Below are positions 32,526 to 42,741 of a DNA stretch of 64,000 nt, in pieces; the stretch's first letter is position 1; each line of letters begins with the position of its first letter. Source of the stretch: Curvularia sp. ZM96 (lineage: Eukaryota > Ascomycota > Dothideomycetes > Pleosporales > Pleosporaceae). The notes below the pieces were generated by a model. The model ran no database searches. It was not told where the DNA came from and worked only from the letters and a program-made list of their open reading frames with translations. The position numbers and the translations under genes are program-made. Location: positions 806,001-870,000 of the forward strand of contig JAJGBQ010000006.1 of assembly GCA_022457065.1 (NCBI GenBank), written 5' to 3'.

Positions 32526-34076
32526 GATTGATTTTTGCTCGGGTCGCTCGGAGAGAAAAGTAAAATTATGGAAAAAAGGAGAGAGTGGGTGAGTGGCTGT
32601 CGGGTTGGTCGTATCCGTGTCCTTGTGTGTGTGGGAAGCAGCAAGGTCCGCGGGATTAGGTGTCGAGAGTAGCAAAAAGAAAAAAGGAGGGATATTTGGC
32701 AGCTCGGAGTTTGACGTTGATTGGGTACGGGAAGGTCCGAATCAGGTGATATAGGGAGAAGATGGCAGAAGGAACGAGATTAGGTTGCAGAGTCGTGGCA
32801 AGGGATTGACGATGGAAAAGGGTCGCGAATCCACCGATTAAGCAGAGAAGAGAGTCGGGACGTTGGGCCAGGGAACCAGCAGATTTCCAATACCGGGCCA
32901 GCTTCCCAATGTCGCGGTAGTTGCTGATCCTGTTCACGTGGGTTTGGGCGCACGTGGGGGCGTGCTTTCGCTACTGTACTGGGGGGATGGGCCAGCTATC
33001 ATGTAGTATGTCGTAATATAGGGAGGGCCAGCTCGAGCGTGCCTGGTTCAGTGCGCGAGCGGAAGTAACCGTATTCGCGACGGGCCAGCCGGGGGGAGGA
33101 GGGGTTTAGTCCAACGTTGGCGGTGAAGATCTCAAGGCCGCATGTGCGCGTGGTGTCTACGCGCGGCGATGGGGCGGCGTTTAAGAGAGAGGGAGGGAGG
33201 GAGGGAGCAGATGGGCCAGGGCACTGTCGGACGCGCCTATGGCGAAAAGCAAGGAGACGCCTGGCGGATGTGCGGGGAGCGAGTGGTATGGTATGGTATA
33301 GCAGCAGTGCAGTGCAGTGCAGTAGTAGCAGAGGTTAGTGCGCGGTCGGTACCTGCGTCCTTTATGGCAATATTGGATAGGCTTTCCATGCATTTGCATC
33401 GTCTGCACGGACGCGCCGGTTGCCCTGCTAGCCGCCTGTCTTGGCCATTGGACTGGATTGGGTATGCTGCATTGGGACTGCCATTGCCATTGCATCGCTC
33501 GACGTCCCTAGTCCTCAGTAGACGCTGCCGCTGCCGCCTCTTCCTCTCGCAACCACGCTCCCTCTCTCCCTCTCTCCCTCGAGCCTGTGGCCTGCCCGTC
33601 TGCTGCCTGTCCGTCTGCCGTCTGCCCTCGACCCGTCGCCGTCTGCCCTCGCACGGCCGAATGCACAGCCCGCCTAACCTCGCTGCCCCGACGACCCCCC
33701 CCTCACCTCGCCAGCCCTCGACGACACAGCGCCTAGCGACAGCGACCTTCGCCCTCCCCGCCGTCACCTCTACCATTGCCCCGCCCGCTGGCTCTTCACC
33801 TGAGACTCCGCCCTGTCCTGCCGACCGACTCCCGCCCACCGACGAAACGCGCCGTCTCAATCTCGCTTCGTCTCAGACAGGGTGCCCCAATCGTCCTGGG
33901 GGCCAGCCTCGAATCTAGCGCCCAACCGCCATCGATAACACAGACCTGGTCCCTCCACCAGCCTGCCTGCTGAAGAGGGCTTGGCAGCATCACCGACCTC
34001 CACTCTCTGCCAACCCTCCGCGCCTCTGCCCTGCTGCCAGCATCCATCCCGGCCCGCCATCGACACGCCCCTCGTC
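32526..34076. other. Intergenic with simple repeats; long STE50 leader region
   Basis: About 1.55 kb between divergent genes. It contains a GGGA x4 tract (33191-33207), GGTAT x3 (33285-33299), GCAGT x4 (33304-33323) and a pyrimidine tract CCCTCTCTCCCTCTCTCCCTC around 33559-33580. The frames of up to 258 codons here are Ser/Arg/Pro low-complexity translations of this C-rich DNA and are not called. A long pyrimidine-rich STE50 leader is likely. Confidence 0.45.
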
Positions 34077-35799
34077 ATGGCCTACCAGAGCACAAAGTAC
34101 CACGAGGACTCGGACGCCGACGACGAGTTTGAGCGCCAGGCCATCTCCAGTCCCACCCTGCCCGTCGAGTACGAGAGCTCGCCCACCAGCTCCGGCCCGC
34201 TCAGCACCGAACACACGCCCACCACCTTTACCCATTCCCGCGACAGCAAGAGCAGCCCCACGGGGCACATCATGGAGTGGAACGAGGACCAGACGGCCGA
34301 CTTCATAGCCGACCTCGGCCTCGAGCAGTACTCGGATACTTTTGCTAGTACGTGGCCTTGTCTGCGCCTGCCCCAGGCCCTGCTATGTGTATGTGTGCTA
34401 ATCTCCTCTGTACAGACGAGGGTATCACGGGAGACGTGCTGGCGGCGCTACAGCATGCAGAGCTGAAAGAGCTAGGCGTGGGCAGTGTGGGCCATCGCCT
34501 GACCATTCTCAAGGCCGTCTACGATATCAAGATAAGGCAAAATGTGCCCTTGGACCCGGACGACTATGTTCCGTTGTGTGAGTTTTGTCACTTTAGTCTT
34601 CCCCTTCGTCCGCTTCCTTCTTGCACGTCCCATGGCGCTAACGCTCAGCAGCTGCAGACACTTCGGCCCAAGAAGCTCCACCGTCACAAGAAGACCTCAG
34701 CAAAGTCATCCGCATAGTGCAGGCGCGCGATGAACGTATACACAATGCCGAATCGGAATTGCGCCACCTCAGGGAAGACCTCAGCCGCGTCATAGACGAG
34801 AACAAGCGCCTGCGCGAGGAGATCCTGCCGCTGGTGCGCATGCTCAAGGACAGCCAGCCGCTTCCCACTCCCCACGAGCACACCATTATTTCCCCTCCAG
34901 CTACTCAAGAGAGATCGGCTGGAAGCAGTCTGTCGCGTAAGTTCTCCACTAAGAAGCTTTTCCTTGGATCCGCGCCAAAGAACCCCTCTCCAACCGTCCA
35001 AGAGCATCGCGCTCTTGTCGACCATTCTTCTTTGGACCCTTCCGCAGCAGCCATCGCAGCCTCCTCACACCTCACAGCTTCTCTTGGCAGTGGCGGTCCA
35101 CAATTGTCGCCCAACTCCATCGCCCAACCCTCGCCTACATCGCCCGCCTACACGCAATCCCAGAATCGCCAATACAACCGCGACATACCCCGCAGCACCC
35201 ACGACCATGACACAAACTCGGCCTGGAGCCAAAGCAACACATGGAACTCCGACACTACCGCCATATCCGATCGGAACCGCGACCCTCGCGCTACTCCCGC
35301 ACCACTCTCCTCACGACCTATGCGGAGCAATGCTGCACCAACACCGAACCCCGACGAGCGCGATCCGCCCCTCTCTGGTGGCTCCACCTCGATGAACACA
35401 TCCGCATCCAACCCCTCCTCTTCCACACCATCCACGAACCCTCAGGTCGAAATATTCAAATCCTTCCGCGTCTCCATCGATGACCCGTGTCACAAAGTAC
35501 TTCCCGTTGCCCTCAAGAAATACAACATTACAGCAGATTGGCGGCAGTATGCATTGTACATTGTACACGGCGATCAGGAGCGGTGCTTGGGTCTGAATGA
35601 GCGCCCTCTGATCTTGTTTAAGCAACTCGACAAAGAAGGCCGGAAGCCAATGTTCATGCTGAGGAAGCATGCTGCACCACAAGAAGGCCACGTCAGTACC
35701 GTCGGCGGCAACGACGTACGGCCTGTGAATCCTCAGACTGAGAGCTTTGGCTGGGGTAATCAGAACAGGGGAACTCCTCTGCCTGGCGGTGTTCTGTAG
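34077..35799 (+). CDS. STE50: STE50-type MAPK adaptor (SAM + RA domains)
   Basis: Three exons (34077-34347, 34416-34577, 34649-35799), 527 residues. An N-terminal SAM domain spans ~65-135 (WNEDQTADFIADLGLEQYSDTF, then GITGDVLAALQHAELKELGVGSVGHRLTIL). A coiled-coil follows near 185-220 (ERIHNAESELRHLREDLSRVIDENKRLREE). After a long Ser/Pro-rich linker comes the Ras-association domain at ~410-490 (FKSFRVSIDDPCHKVLPVALKKYNI, LYIVHGDQERCL, RKPMFMLRK). Ste50 tethers the MAPKKK Ste11 to Cdc42/Ras-type GTPases and Opy2 in pheromone, invasive-growth and osmotic pathways. Two acceptors fit exon 3 (34649 or 34658); the first gives the family-like SAADTSAQ. See the repeat across the stop codon. Confidence 0.9.
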
Positions 35800-35973
35800 A
35801 CGAACAGATTTCAAACGGAAACCTTTGGTTGGGTTAACAAGAAAAGGGAAAGAAATGTGCTCAGCTGTGTCCTGCAGAACAATGAATCTGGAATGGAGAC
35901 CTTGGGTTGGGTTAACCAGAACAGGAGAAGGCATTTGCTCAGCGGTGTACTGAGCAACAGATACGATCAAGTC
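35740..35973 (+). repeat. Three imperfect 78-bp tandem repeats across the STE50 stop
   Basis: Units start at 35740, 35818 and 35896, each beginning GAGA/GAAA-CCTTTGGTTGGG and containing CAGAACAGG...GGTGT-CTG. Unit 1 encodes the last 20 residues of STE50 plus the TAG stop and five codons; units 2 and 3 lie downstream in the same frame. 78 is a multiple of three, so the periodic peptide (TETFGWVNQNR...GVL) is preserved. Units 2 and 3 are visibly closer to each other than to unit 1. Confidence 0.9.
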
Positions 35974-37475
35974 TTATCCAAGGTAAGACTTATTGTATCT
36001 TTACAACCCACCGCATTGTTTTATTCTATTTTTTTTTTACTCTTGCGAGCATGCAAGAGCTGTAAGATTCGAGACAGGCACCCAAAGAAGATAGTATAGG
36101 TAGCCGCCTTTTTTGTTGTCGAGGCCATGGCCCGCCATGGGGAAGATTGCTTAAGAGAAGGAGTCTTGCGGAAGATGACAGAGCCCTCGATGTACCGCAT
36201 CATGATGATTGGAGTTTTGGCGTACCAGACATGGGATGACTCTGGTGCATAAACGGCGTACGATCTGTCATAGGTCCGCCATTGTTGTTGTAACTTGATA
36301 TCACTGTCTTGAGAGGAGAACAAAAAAGACGGTGTGAACAGAAGAATCACCCTCTTGCATTTATTATCAAAGCCAGGCAGGCGAAAAAAGAGCAGAGAAC
36401 AAGAGGGAGAGGGCGATTTTTTTTTTATCATCTACAGATTTTGGGGACGCTTTCCGTCTTGTTTTTTGCTTCCCTTCCGTTTGGAGGAAAAATTTCTATA
36501 GTAGCGATGTTGGTCTAGGAACAGCGGCCGTCGCAGTTTTTGTATACTTATTTATTTCATTATTCTTACCACTTACCTATTTCTTCCTTAAACGACTACG
36601 ACTATCTAATTCTGCTTACCCACAACTAGCACAACCAGCCACAGCTCCCTCTGTACCTTGGTATGCATAAGGGAAAAAAATGCACATTGTATTCGCATTT
36701 CCCAGGATACACGAATATGGTATGGCACCTACTTTCCCTCGACTCGTTCACCCACACACAGACCCTCTCTTACTCTCTTTCAAACACCCCTCCCTCTATT
36801 CTTAGACCCCTCCATCCCACCATCCATCCCTCCATATTCCTCCTTCCCGTCCCGACCCGACTCAACCCAATCTCCAAACCGTACCTACTCCCTTCTCTAT
36901 CTTACGAATCGCTCTTTTCTCACCACCGACTCTCCGACCCCTCACGACGCCATATTTATGTACCGCATATGTAGTACATACACAAGCCAGGGAAAACCGT
37001 TGTCAGGCGCGACAAGGGACTTCCCCGCTGCGAACAAAGTTCAGCCACATGCGCTGTAACGTTTGAAGGGGGGCGTGTGTGTTGTGGGCGGGCCGAACAA
37101 GGGGCGTGCGCTGCTGCGGGTGAAACGATAGCGTTTGGGACGGCGTTGGCGTATGTTATGTATGTAATAGGTAAGTGTTTGGGTCTGTGGGGTGGGTGAG
37201 AGGTTTTTTTTAGTTACGTCGGACGGAGATCAGCGCAGGGAGGGAAAGAGGGATGGGATGTCAGGGTTCGAGGGTGTGCTAGAAGGATTCAGGGTTTGTA
37301 CGTAGGATAGTAAAATTTTGTGGTTCAACGGAGGTACGGATTCAGATGGTTCTGAAGACACACATACACTCTTTCTGATTGTTTCTCTCTTCTTCTTCTC
37401 AAAGCGGGGGTATATTCCTCTCTTTCTCTCTCTCTTTCTTTTTTCCTCCCTCTCTTCCAGCACACATTCGCACGC
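35974..37475. other. Intergenic between convergent STE50 and CSL4
   Basis: About 1.5 kb. The STE50 frame stays open to 36099; the rest has A/T and pyrimidine runs (CTCTCTTTCTCTCTCTC near 37415-37440) and only low-complexity frames. Likely 3' UTRs; nothing recognised. Confidence 0.4.
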
Positions 37476-38108
37476 TTAAAACGGCTTCGCCGCCTTCCTC
37501 AACTCCGTCTTCCCGCTCACGGGATCCCTAAACTCCCTCCAACTAACCGGATGCATGACCCTTCCCTCCTCACTCCTCGCCAATACAACCCCGTATTCGT
37601 TCCGATCAGTCGCAACATAGTAATTCCCACTATCCCCCAGACTAATAACCGTGCCGCGCACTAGATCACCCACGCGGAAACTTTCTTCAATCTTGATCTT
37701 GTCCTTTTCCGTAGCGCGAATGTCTTCGCGCCGGATTTGTGCTTGGAAGGCTTCGCGGCAGACGGCGTCGTCGACGACGAGGATCTCGCACGAGGCAAAG
37801 CGTGGGCCGAGACGCGTGATGCGGACGAGGACGGTGCTGGAGACGGTAGGGAGCAGCGGTACGCCGCCACCAGAGTTGGGGCCCAGGATACCTGGGTCGC
37901 GAGATGTAGGTGGGCGCGTTATTGAGATAAGAGGCGCTAGTTTGGTTTTCGAAACCGTTGTTGATTGTGATGGGGAGGGTGACGACACGACGGGGCCGGC
38001 GATGGAGGCGTAGATTTGTGATTCGTGGATGTGTGTTCCGGGACCTGGGGAGTATTTGTCGGTGCTACCAAGGAGCTGCCCTGGAAGAGCGATTGAAGGT
38101 AGGGCCAT
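37476..38108 (-). CDS. CSL4: RNA exosome cap subunit CSL4 (EXOSC1)
   Basis: Single-exon gene of 210 residues. The N-terminal beta domain begins with the typical ALPGQLLGSTDKYSPGPGTHIHESQIYASIAGPV. The S1-type RNA-binding domain covers ~90-175 (VLVRITRLGPRFASCEIL, IRREDIRATEKDKIKIEESFRVGDLVRGTVISLGDSGNYYVAT). A zinc-ribbon-like C-terminus is shortened here, as in many fungi (MHPVSWREFRDPVSGKTELRKAAKPF). Csl4 sits on top of the exosome ring and helps thread RNA to Rrp44/Rrp6 in nuclear and cytoplasmic 3'-5' decay and rRNA processing. Length and motifs match the family. Confidence 0.95.
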   Translation of the reverse strand: MALPSIALPGQLLGSTDKYSPGPGTHIHESQIYASIAGPVVSSPSPSQSTTVSKTKLAPLISITRPPTSRDPGILGPNSGGGVPLLPTVSSTVLVRITRLGPRFASCEILVVDDAVCREAFQAQIRREDIRATEKDKIKIEESFRVGDLVRGTVISLGDSGNYYVATDRNEYGVVLARSEEGRVMHPVSWREFRDPVSGKTELRKAAKPF

Positions 38109-38764
38109 TGCGTCTAGTGGAGCACGCGAGGTACTGCTTGGTGTGGTTGTATCAAAAGTGTGCTATGCGCAAACTCGATAAAGTAGCTAATGAGAACCGC
38201 TAGTCGGGATTTGGTAAGTTGCGCTCGGGAGTTTTATAGCATGTTCAAACGCGCGCTTTGTTATGTGCGGAATCGTCTCGTTTTTACTATGTCCGTGTAA
38301 AGGATGGTTTCGGCATGGGCCAAAGTCACTTCGAGATATCCAGAACTTTTAGCTGCGGGAGCTTACGTCATTCGCCTAAACTTGCCGCTTGTTTGCGTTG
38401 CTAGGTCACGTCAAAACAGCCATGCAAGACATGCCAATCAACCATTCTTCATTACACTAAAGTATATGCTGCAAAGCCGCGTATTTTGCGCGCATCTACG
38501 CGCTGGTTCATTGATACAGTTGAGCTCTTGTGGCTCTAACCTCACAGGCGCCTCCGCGAATACAAAGCAGAAGAACGCCAGTTTTGTGCCCACCATATAT
38601 GTATAGCTCCGTGCTCCAGTCGCCGAGCTATGCAATTCTGCGCAAATCAATCATGAAAGTCATTCGCTCATGGTAACGTTCCGATAAAAGACGCGCCCCA
38701 TCTGCCTCTCAGACAGGTTTATCCGCGTCCCTTCTGTCCGGGGTCTGGCTCTTTGGTCCGGCGA
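38109..38764. other. Intergenic, CSL4 promoter
   Basis: About 650 bases between the CSL4 start and the 3' end of the GTPase gene. No coding signal; short frames only. Confidence 0.4.
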
Positions 38765-40030
38765 CTAGACGGCCTGGTAGAGGAGAAGTGGCTCGCCAAT
38801 GTTTTCTATCTCAGGGATGGTGCACTTGAGGTCGAATGCCTTTGATAGCACAATCTTGAAGATCTGGGGCAGAGTTAGCGCACGTCAGGCCCTGAACAGG
38901 CGTATTTCCTACCTTCTGTACATTGATACTATGACTTGTTGAGCTGAAGATGAGACTAGCCTTCATTGCTCGCGCAAATCGCTTGGCCTGGATATGGTTA
39001 GCCGACAGGTCTGTTCTCCAGAATGTGGACCTGACGCGTACCTGGTTGGAGATTTCTTCCTGTTCTTCTCGGGGAAAGTTGACAAAATGGTCATATTTCG
39101 TGCCTACTAAAAATGGGATAGCAGTTTTGTTGAAGCCGCGCCCTTGCCGATACCATTCCTTAATAGAGTTGAGGGTGCTCTTCCGGGTCAAGTCGAACAT
39201 GAAGAGTATCGCAACAGCATCGTTGCAGACCAATGGCAACATGTTGACAAATTCACGTTGGCCACCAAGATCCCAGATGGAGAATGTAATCTCGGTGTTC
39301 CGGATCGAGATGGTCTTCTCCATAAAGTTCACACCTGCGGCTGTCAACAACTGTCAGATGCAGAAAAAGCAATGTGCGACGCACCCAGTGTTTGGATATA
39401 GTCTTCGTCCCAACTACCCTCAACGTATTTGACCATCAGACTGGTCTTTCCAATTTGTGCGTCGCCAACCATGCCAACCTTGATGACAACACTGGCGTTC
39501 TTGACCGCCTCCTGCTGCTGTTGCGCGCTTCGGTGTTGGTCTTGGTATGAGTTTGACCGGGTACCGTTTTCTGACGTCGGGTATCGTCCCAGTTGTGAGC
39601 TAGGCCGCGAGTGCGATTGGCCCATGTGTGTTTCTCTGTTGCCATCGTAGTAGCCGTGTCGCGGGGGAGTGTCGGCGTCCGACGACGTAGCGAAGCGCGA
39701 TCCATTGTGTGTTGTGTACTGATAGGCGGTGTCGGAGTATGACGTTGACGGTCGGTGAGGCTCGTGTGCGTATGTGGAAGGGCTGTTATTGAGACTGCTG
39801 GTTTGGTTCAGATCTGGCTGGTGTGCGACGGGATTGGCGATAATGGTGCTGGCCATGCTGTCGTCGTTAGTGTCCATGGTCTGGTCCATATGTTTTTGCG
39901 CCTCGTGGTCCTCGACGGCCAGGGGCTCGGGCTGAGGCTGCGGTTGTTCAGGTTGCAGCTGCTCAGGCGGCACTTCCATGGGTGGAGGCTGTACTTCTGA
40001 CACAGGCGCCTGGCTCGGGTATTCCTCCAT
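38765..40030 (-). CDS. TEM1: Septation-initiation GTPase TEM1/SPG1 with long N-terminal extension
   Basis: Four exons (40030-39385, 39334-39042, 38987-38913, 38863-38765) give 370 residues. The frame is open upstream of 40030 but has no other fitting start, and the neighbouring gene begins at 40429. The GTPase starts near residue 180: P-loop GDAQIGKTS at ~189-197, switch II WDLGGQREF, TKYD in place of the usual NKxD, and SSTSHSINVQKIFKIVLSKAFDL at the end, all characteristic of Spg1/Tem1. The protein ends PLLLYQAV. It triggers the SIN/MEN kinase cascade for cytokinesis and septum formation. The ~180-residue Pro/Gln/Ser-rich extension (EQLQPEQPQPQPEP) is disordered and absent from yeast Tem1. 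Confidence 0.93.
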
Positions 40031-40428
40031 GGTTGCGAGTTCTGGCAGTACACAAGCAGCAGCGGCGAGAGGTGAAGGCGCGTACGCGTGGACAGCGACA
40101 AACAAGCCGGTCCCAGCAGACGCGGCGAAGGAGGGCTTCACAGGATCAATTTCACGTGTTTGCCGGGCGTCAAAAGGGGCGTGTATGTAATGAGCTGAAG
40201 TCGACTTCTGTTGACTGAGTGCTAGTCGGGACGTAATTGGGTAGCATGGGGCAGCGCTGATGTACGCCTTGTCCCGGTTCGCCAAGATCTGCCCCTCGAA
40301 GAGTGGTTGTGGCTGAGCGTGGCTAGTGTGCGATGCGCCGCTTATCGATGGATCAAAAAGTTTCGTGCCACTTTTTTTGCGACTTTTTTTGCGACGAAAA
40401 CAAAGCACAAACAACACAAAGACTCAAC
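40031..40428. promoter_or_regulatory. Shared divergent promoter of TEM1 and RRB1
   Basis: 398 bp between opposed start codons. T-rich/GCGAC repeats (TTTTTTTGCGACTTTTTTTGCGACG, 40373-40397) lie 30-55 bp before the RRB1 ATG, probably in its leader. Frames reading through it on both strands lack an ATG with family support. Confidence 0.5.
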
Positions 40429-41961
40429 ATGGCAAAGCGACCGGCAGAATCAGAGCAAGAGTTGGAGGCCATTAAAAATGGCGAAAGGCCCATGGAAATC
40501 GACGCCCAGAACGAGGCCGGCGAATTTGAAGACGAGTTTGAGGATGAGTTTGAGAGCGAGGATGAAATTCTTGAGGCAGGAGTAGACGGACGACCAGACG
40601 AGGAGCGTGAGGCTGAGGAGCGCGAGAATGGCATGGACGTCGACCAAGGTAGGACTGTCACGCACATTGTCCGAAGCATGCCACTGACCATTTTAACAGG
40701 CACATTCATACCTGGACGACACAAACTCTCACCTGGCGAGACGCTGAACCCTGATCTTTCTACATACGACATGCTCCATACACTAGAAGCGCCCTGGCCC
40801 TGTCTGTCCTGCGATATCATACCCGACAATCTAGGCTCAGATCGCAAGACCTACCCCGCAACCGTATACGCAGTGGCGGGCACACAAGCAGCACGAGGAA
40901 GGGACAAGGAGAACCAGATCATGGTCATGAAAATGAGCAGTTTGTCGCGCATGGAGAAGGAGGACGAGGAGAACGAAGATGAGGACTCCGACGACGAGGC
41001 ATCCGATCCTATACTGGAGACCAAGTCAATACCTCTAACAAGCTGCACGAACCGCATACGAGCGCACCAAACACCACAGGCTACTTCTGCACAGCCTCCA
41101 ACAACACTCACAGCCGCCATGACAGAGTCAGGGCAGGTGCTCATCCACGACGTTACCCCACATCTTACCTCTTTCGACACACCCGGTACCACCATCTCTC
41201 CCGCGCAAAACAAGCCTGTCTGCACCATTCGAGCCCATGGATCGAACGAAGGTTACGCACTAGACTGGTCACCCCTCATACCCGAGGGCAAACTCCTTAC
41301 GGCCGATTGCGCTGGAAAGATTTTCGCCACTACCCGGACACAGGGTGGGGGCTTTGTGACCGACACTACACCTTATACGGGCCACCAGGGCTCGATTGAG
41401 GAACTGCAGTGGTCTCCAACTGAAAAGCACGTATTTTCTTCAGCATCAAGCGACGGCACAGTCAAAATCTGGGATGCTCGGTCAAAATCACGGAAACCGG
41501 TACTCAGTGTTCAAGCCTCGAAAACGGACGTCAACGTACTCAGTTGGTCGCACCAGACCGCTCATCTTCTCGCGTCTGGTGCCGATGATGGTGAATGGGC
41601 CGTCTGGGACTTGCGCCAATGGAAGCCTTCCACAGACATGTCCAGCGACAAGAAGCCTTCGCCGGTTGCATCGTACACATTCCACAAGGAGCAGATTACC
41701 TCTGTAGAATGGCATCCTACAGACGACAGTATTGTGCTGGTTTGCGCCGGCGACAACACGCTCACACTGTGGGATCTCGCAGTCGAGCTCGACGACGAAG
41801 AGAGCAAATACACAGCAGGCGTGCAAGACGTACCACCACAGTTGCTCTTCGTGCACTACATGGAGCAGATTAAGGAGGCGCATTGGCACCCACAGATTCC
41901 GGGCGCCATCATGGCTACGGGTGGATCTGGATTCAATGTTTTCAAGACGATTAGCGTATAA
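40429..41961 (+). CDS. RRB1: RRB1/GRWD1 WD40 ribosome-assembly protein
   Basis: Exons 40429-40648 and 40700-41961, 493 residues. The start at 40429 (MAKRPAESEQELE, context CAACATGGC) is preferred to the upstream frame, which is T-rich leader. The acidic N-terminus (GEFEDEFEDEFESEDE) and the CAF1C-type block (FIPGRHKLSPGETLNPDLSTYDMLHTLEAPWPCLSCDIIPD) define the glutamate-rich WD family. About five WD repeats follow (SSDGTVKIWDARSK, DGEWAVWDLRQW, DNTLTLWDLAVEL). Rrb1 binds newly made ribosomal protein L3 and escorts it to 60S assembly in the nucleolus. The 51-bp intron is a multiple of three and has no stop, so retention would add 17 residues without breaking the frame. Confidence 0.94.
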   Translation: MAKRPAESEQELEAIKNGERPMEIDAQNEAGEFEDEFEDEFESEDEILEAGVDGRPDEEREAEERENGMDVDQGRTVTHIVRSMPLTILTGTFIPGRHKLSPGETLNPDLSTYDMLHTLEAPWPCLSCDIIPDNLGSDRKTYPATVYAVAGTQAARGRDKENQIMVMKMSSLSRMEKEDEENEDEDSDDEASDPILETKSIPLTSCTNRIRAHQTPQATSAQPPTTLTAAMTESGQVLIHDVTPHLTSFDTPGTTISPAQNKPVCTIRAHGSNEGYALDWSPLIPEGKLLTADCAGKIFATTRTQGGGFVTDTTPYTGHQGSIEELQWSPTEKHVFSSASSDGTVKIWDARSKSRKPVLSVQASKTDVNVLSWSHQTAHLLASGADDGEWAVWDLRQWKPSTDMSSDKKPSPVASYTFHKEQITSVEWHPTDDSIVLVCAGDNTLTLWDLAVELDDEESKYTAGVQDVPPQLLFVHYMEQIKEAHWHPQIPGAIMATGGSGFNVFKTISV

Positions 41962-42242
41962 AAGTGGTCGCATTCAAGAGGAATAACAAAATTCGAATTA
42001 CCTCATGTCGGTTTTCGTGTGTGCGGTATTCTGTTTTCACGTCTTTGTCTTTTTTGTTACACGTAATCTATATCAACTCCGTTCTTTACAGTCCCAATCC
42101 GGACCAACAAAGAAAGTTGAGTTCATGCTCGCGAATCTATCATGGTTGCGAAAGCAAGAGAAAGCAGTCTTCGTAACACCTGCCCTTTTCTCAATCCAGT
42201 CTTCAACCTCCACGAACGCATCCCTTTTCTTTCCTTTCGGAA

Positions 42243-42647
42243 ATGTCACAAACCTCTCCAGAACCCGTATCCTCCAACCACCAAGGCAAGACCGCACGTC
42301 CTCACACCCAACCTCACTCGTCAAAGCACATGGCCCGTTCTCCACCCCAGTCTTCCCGCCGCCCCCTTTCCATCGACATCAAGTACCCCGAAAGCGCCCT
42401 CCGCACCCCCCTCTACGCGCTGCCCTTCCCGCATCCGAAATGGGGCGTTAATCGGCGGACAGGAGAGGTATACGAGGACACGAGTTTGATGGTTGAAGCA
42501 TTAAGCGAGGAACTGGGGGATGTGAGGGAGAGCATTGAGGATATCGAGGAGTTTAGCAGGGAGAAGCGAAAAAAGGCGTGTGAAGAGGAAGCGGAAGGGG
42601 GAGGGAGCACGAAAAAGACACGAAGCGATACAAAAGAAGATGAATGA
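42243..42647 (+). CDS. Hypothetical small charged protein
   Basis: 134 residues from the ATG at 42243 (MSQTSPEPVSSN). The central part (SIDIKYPESALRTPLYALPFPHPKWGVNRRTGEVYEDTSLMVEALSEELGDVRESI) looks like a conserved domain with an Arg/Pro-rich lead, a W-G-V-N turn and a predicted amphipathic helix. The C-terminus is a charged coil (EEFSREKRKKACEEEAE) with a possible nuclear signal. No family recognised, no signal peptide. It lies 280 bp after RRB1 and converges on the RFTS gene. Coding status rests on codon-like composition and the clean frame. Confidence 0.55.
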   Translation: MSQTSPEPVSSNHQGKTARPHTQPHSSKHMARSPPQSSRRPLSIDIKYPESALRTPLYALPFPHPKWGVNRRTGEVYEDTSLMVEALSEELGDVRESIEDIEEFSREKRKKACEEEAEGGGSTKKTRSDTKEDE

Positions 42648-42741
42648 GACGGATTCATTGCTTGGTTGATTAGATCAAAGGGTATCTAAGGCATATGTGT
42701 TCTAGCGTAGTAAGAGTGAGGATATCCGATCTCCCTTTCGC

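Noticed and set aside
33142..33918. Frames of 258 (plus) and 207 (minus) codons upstream of STE50
   Set aside because: Both are low-complexity Arg/Ser/Pro translations of GC-rich simple repeats on opposite strands, with no motif or splice context; probably leader DNA.
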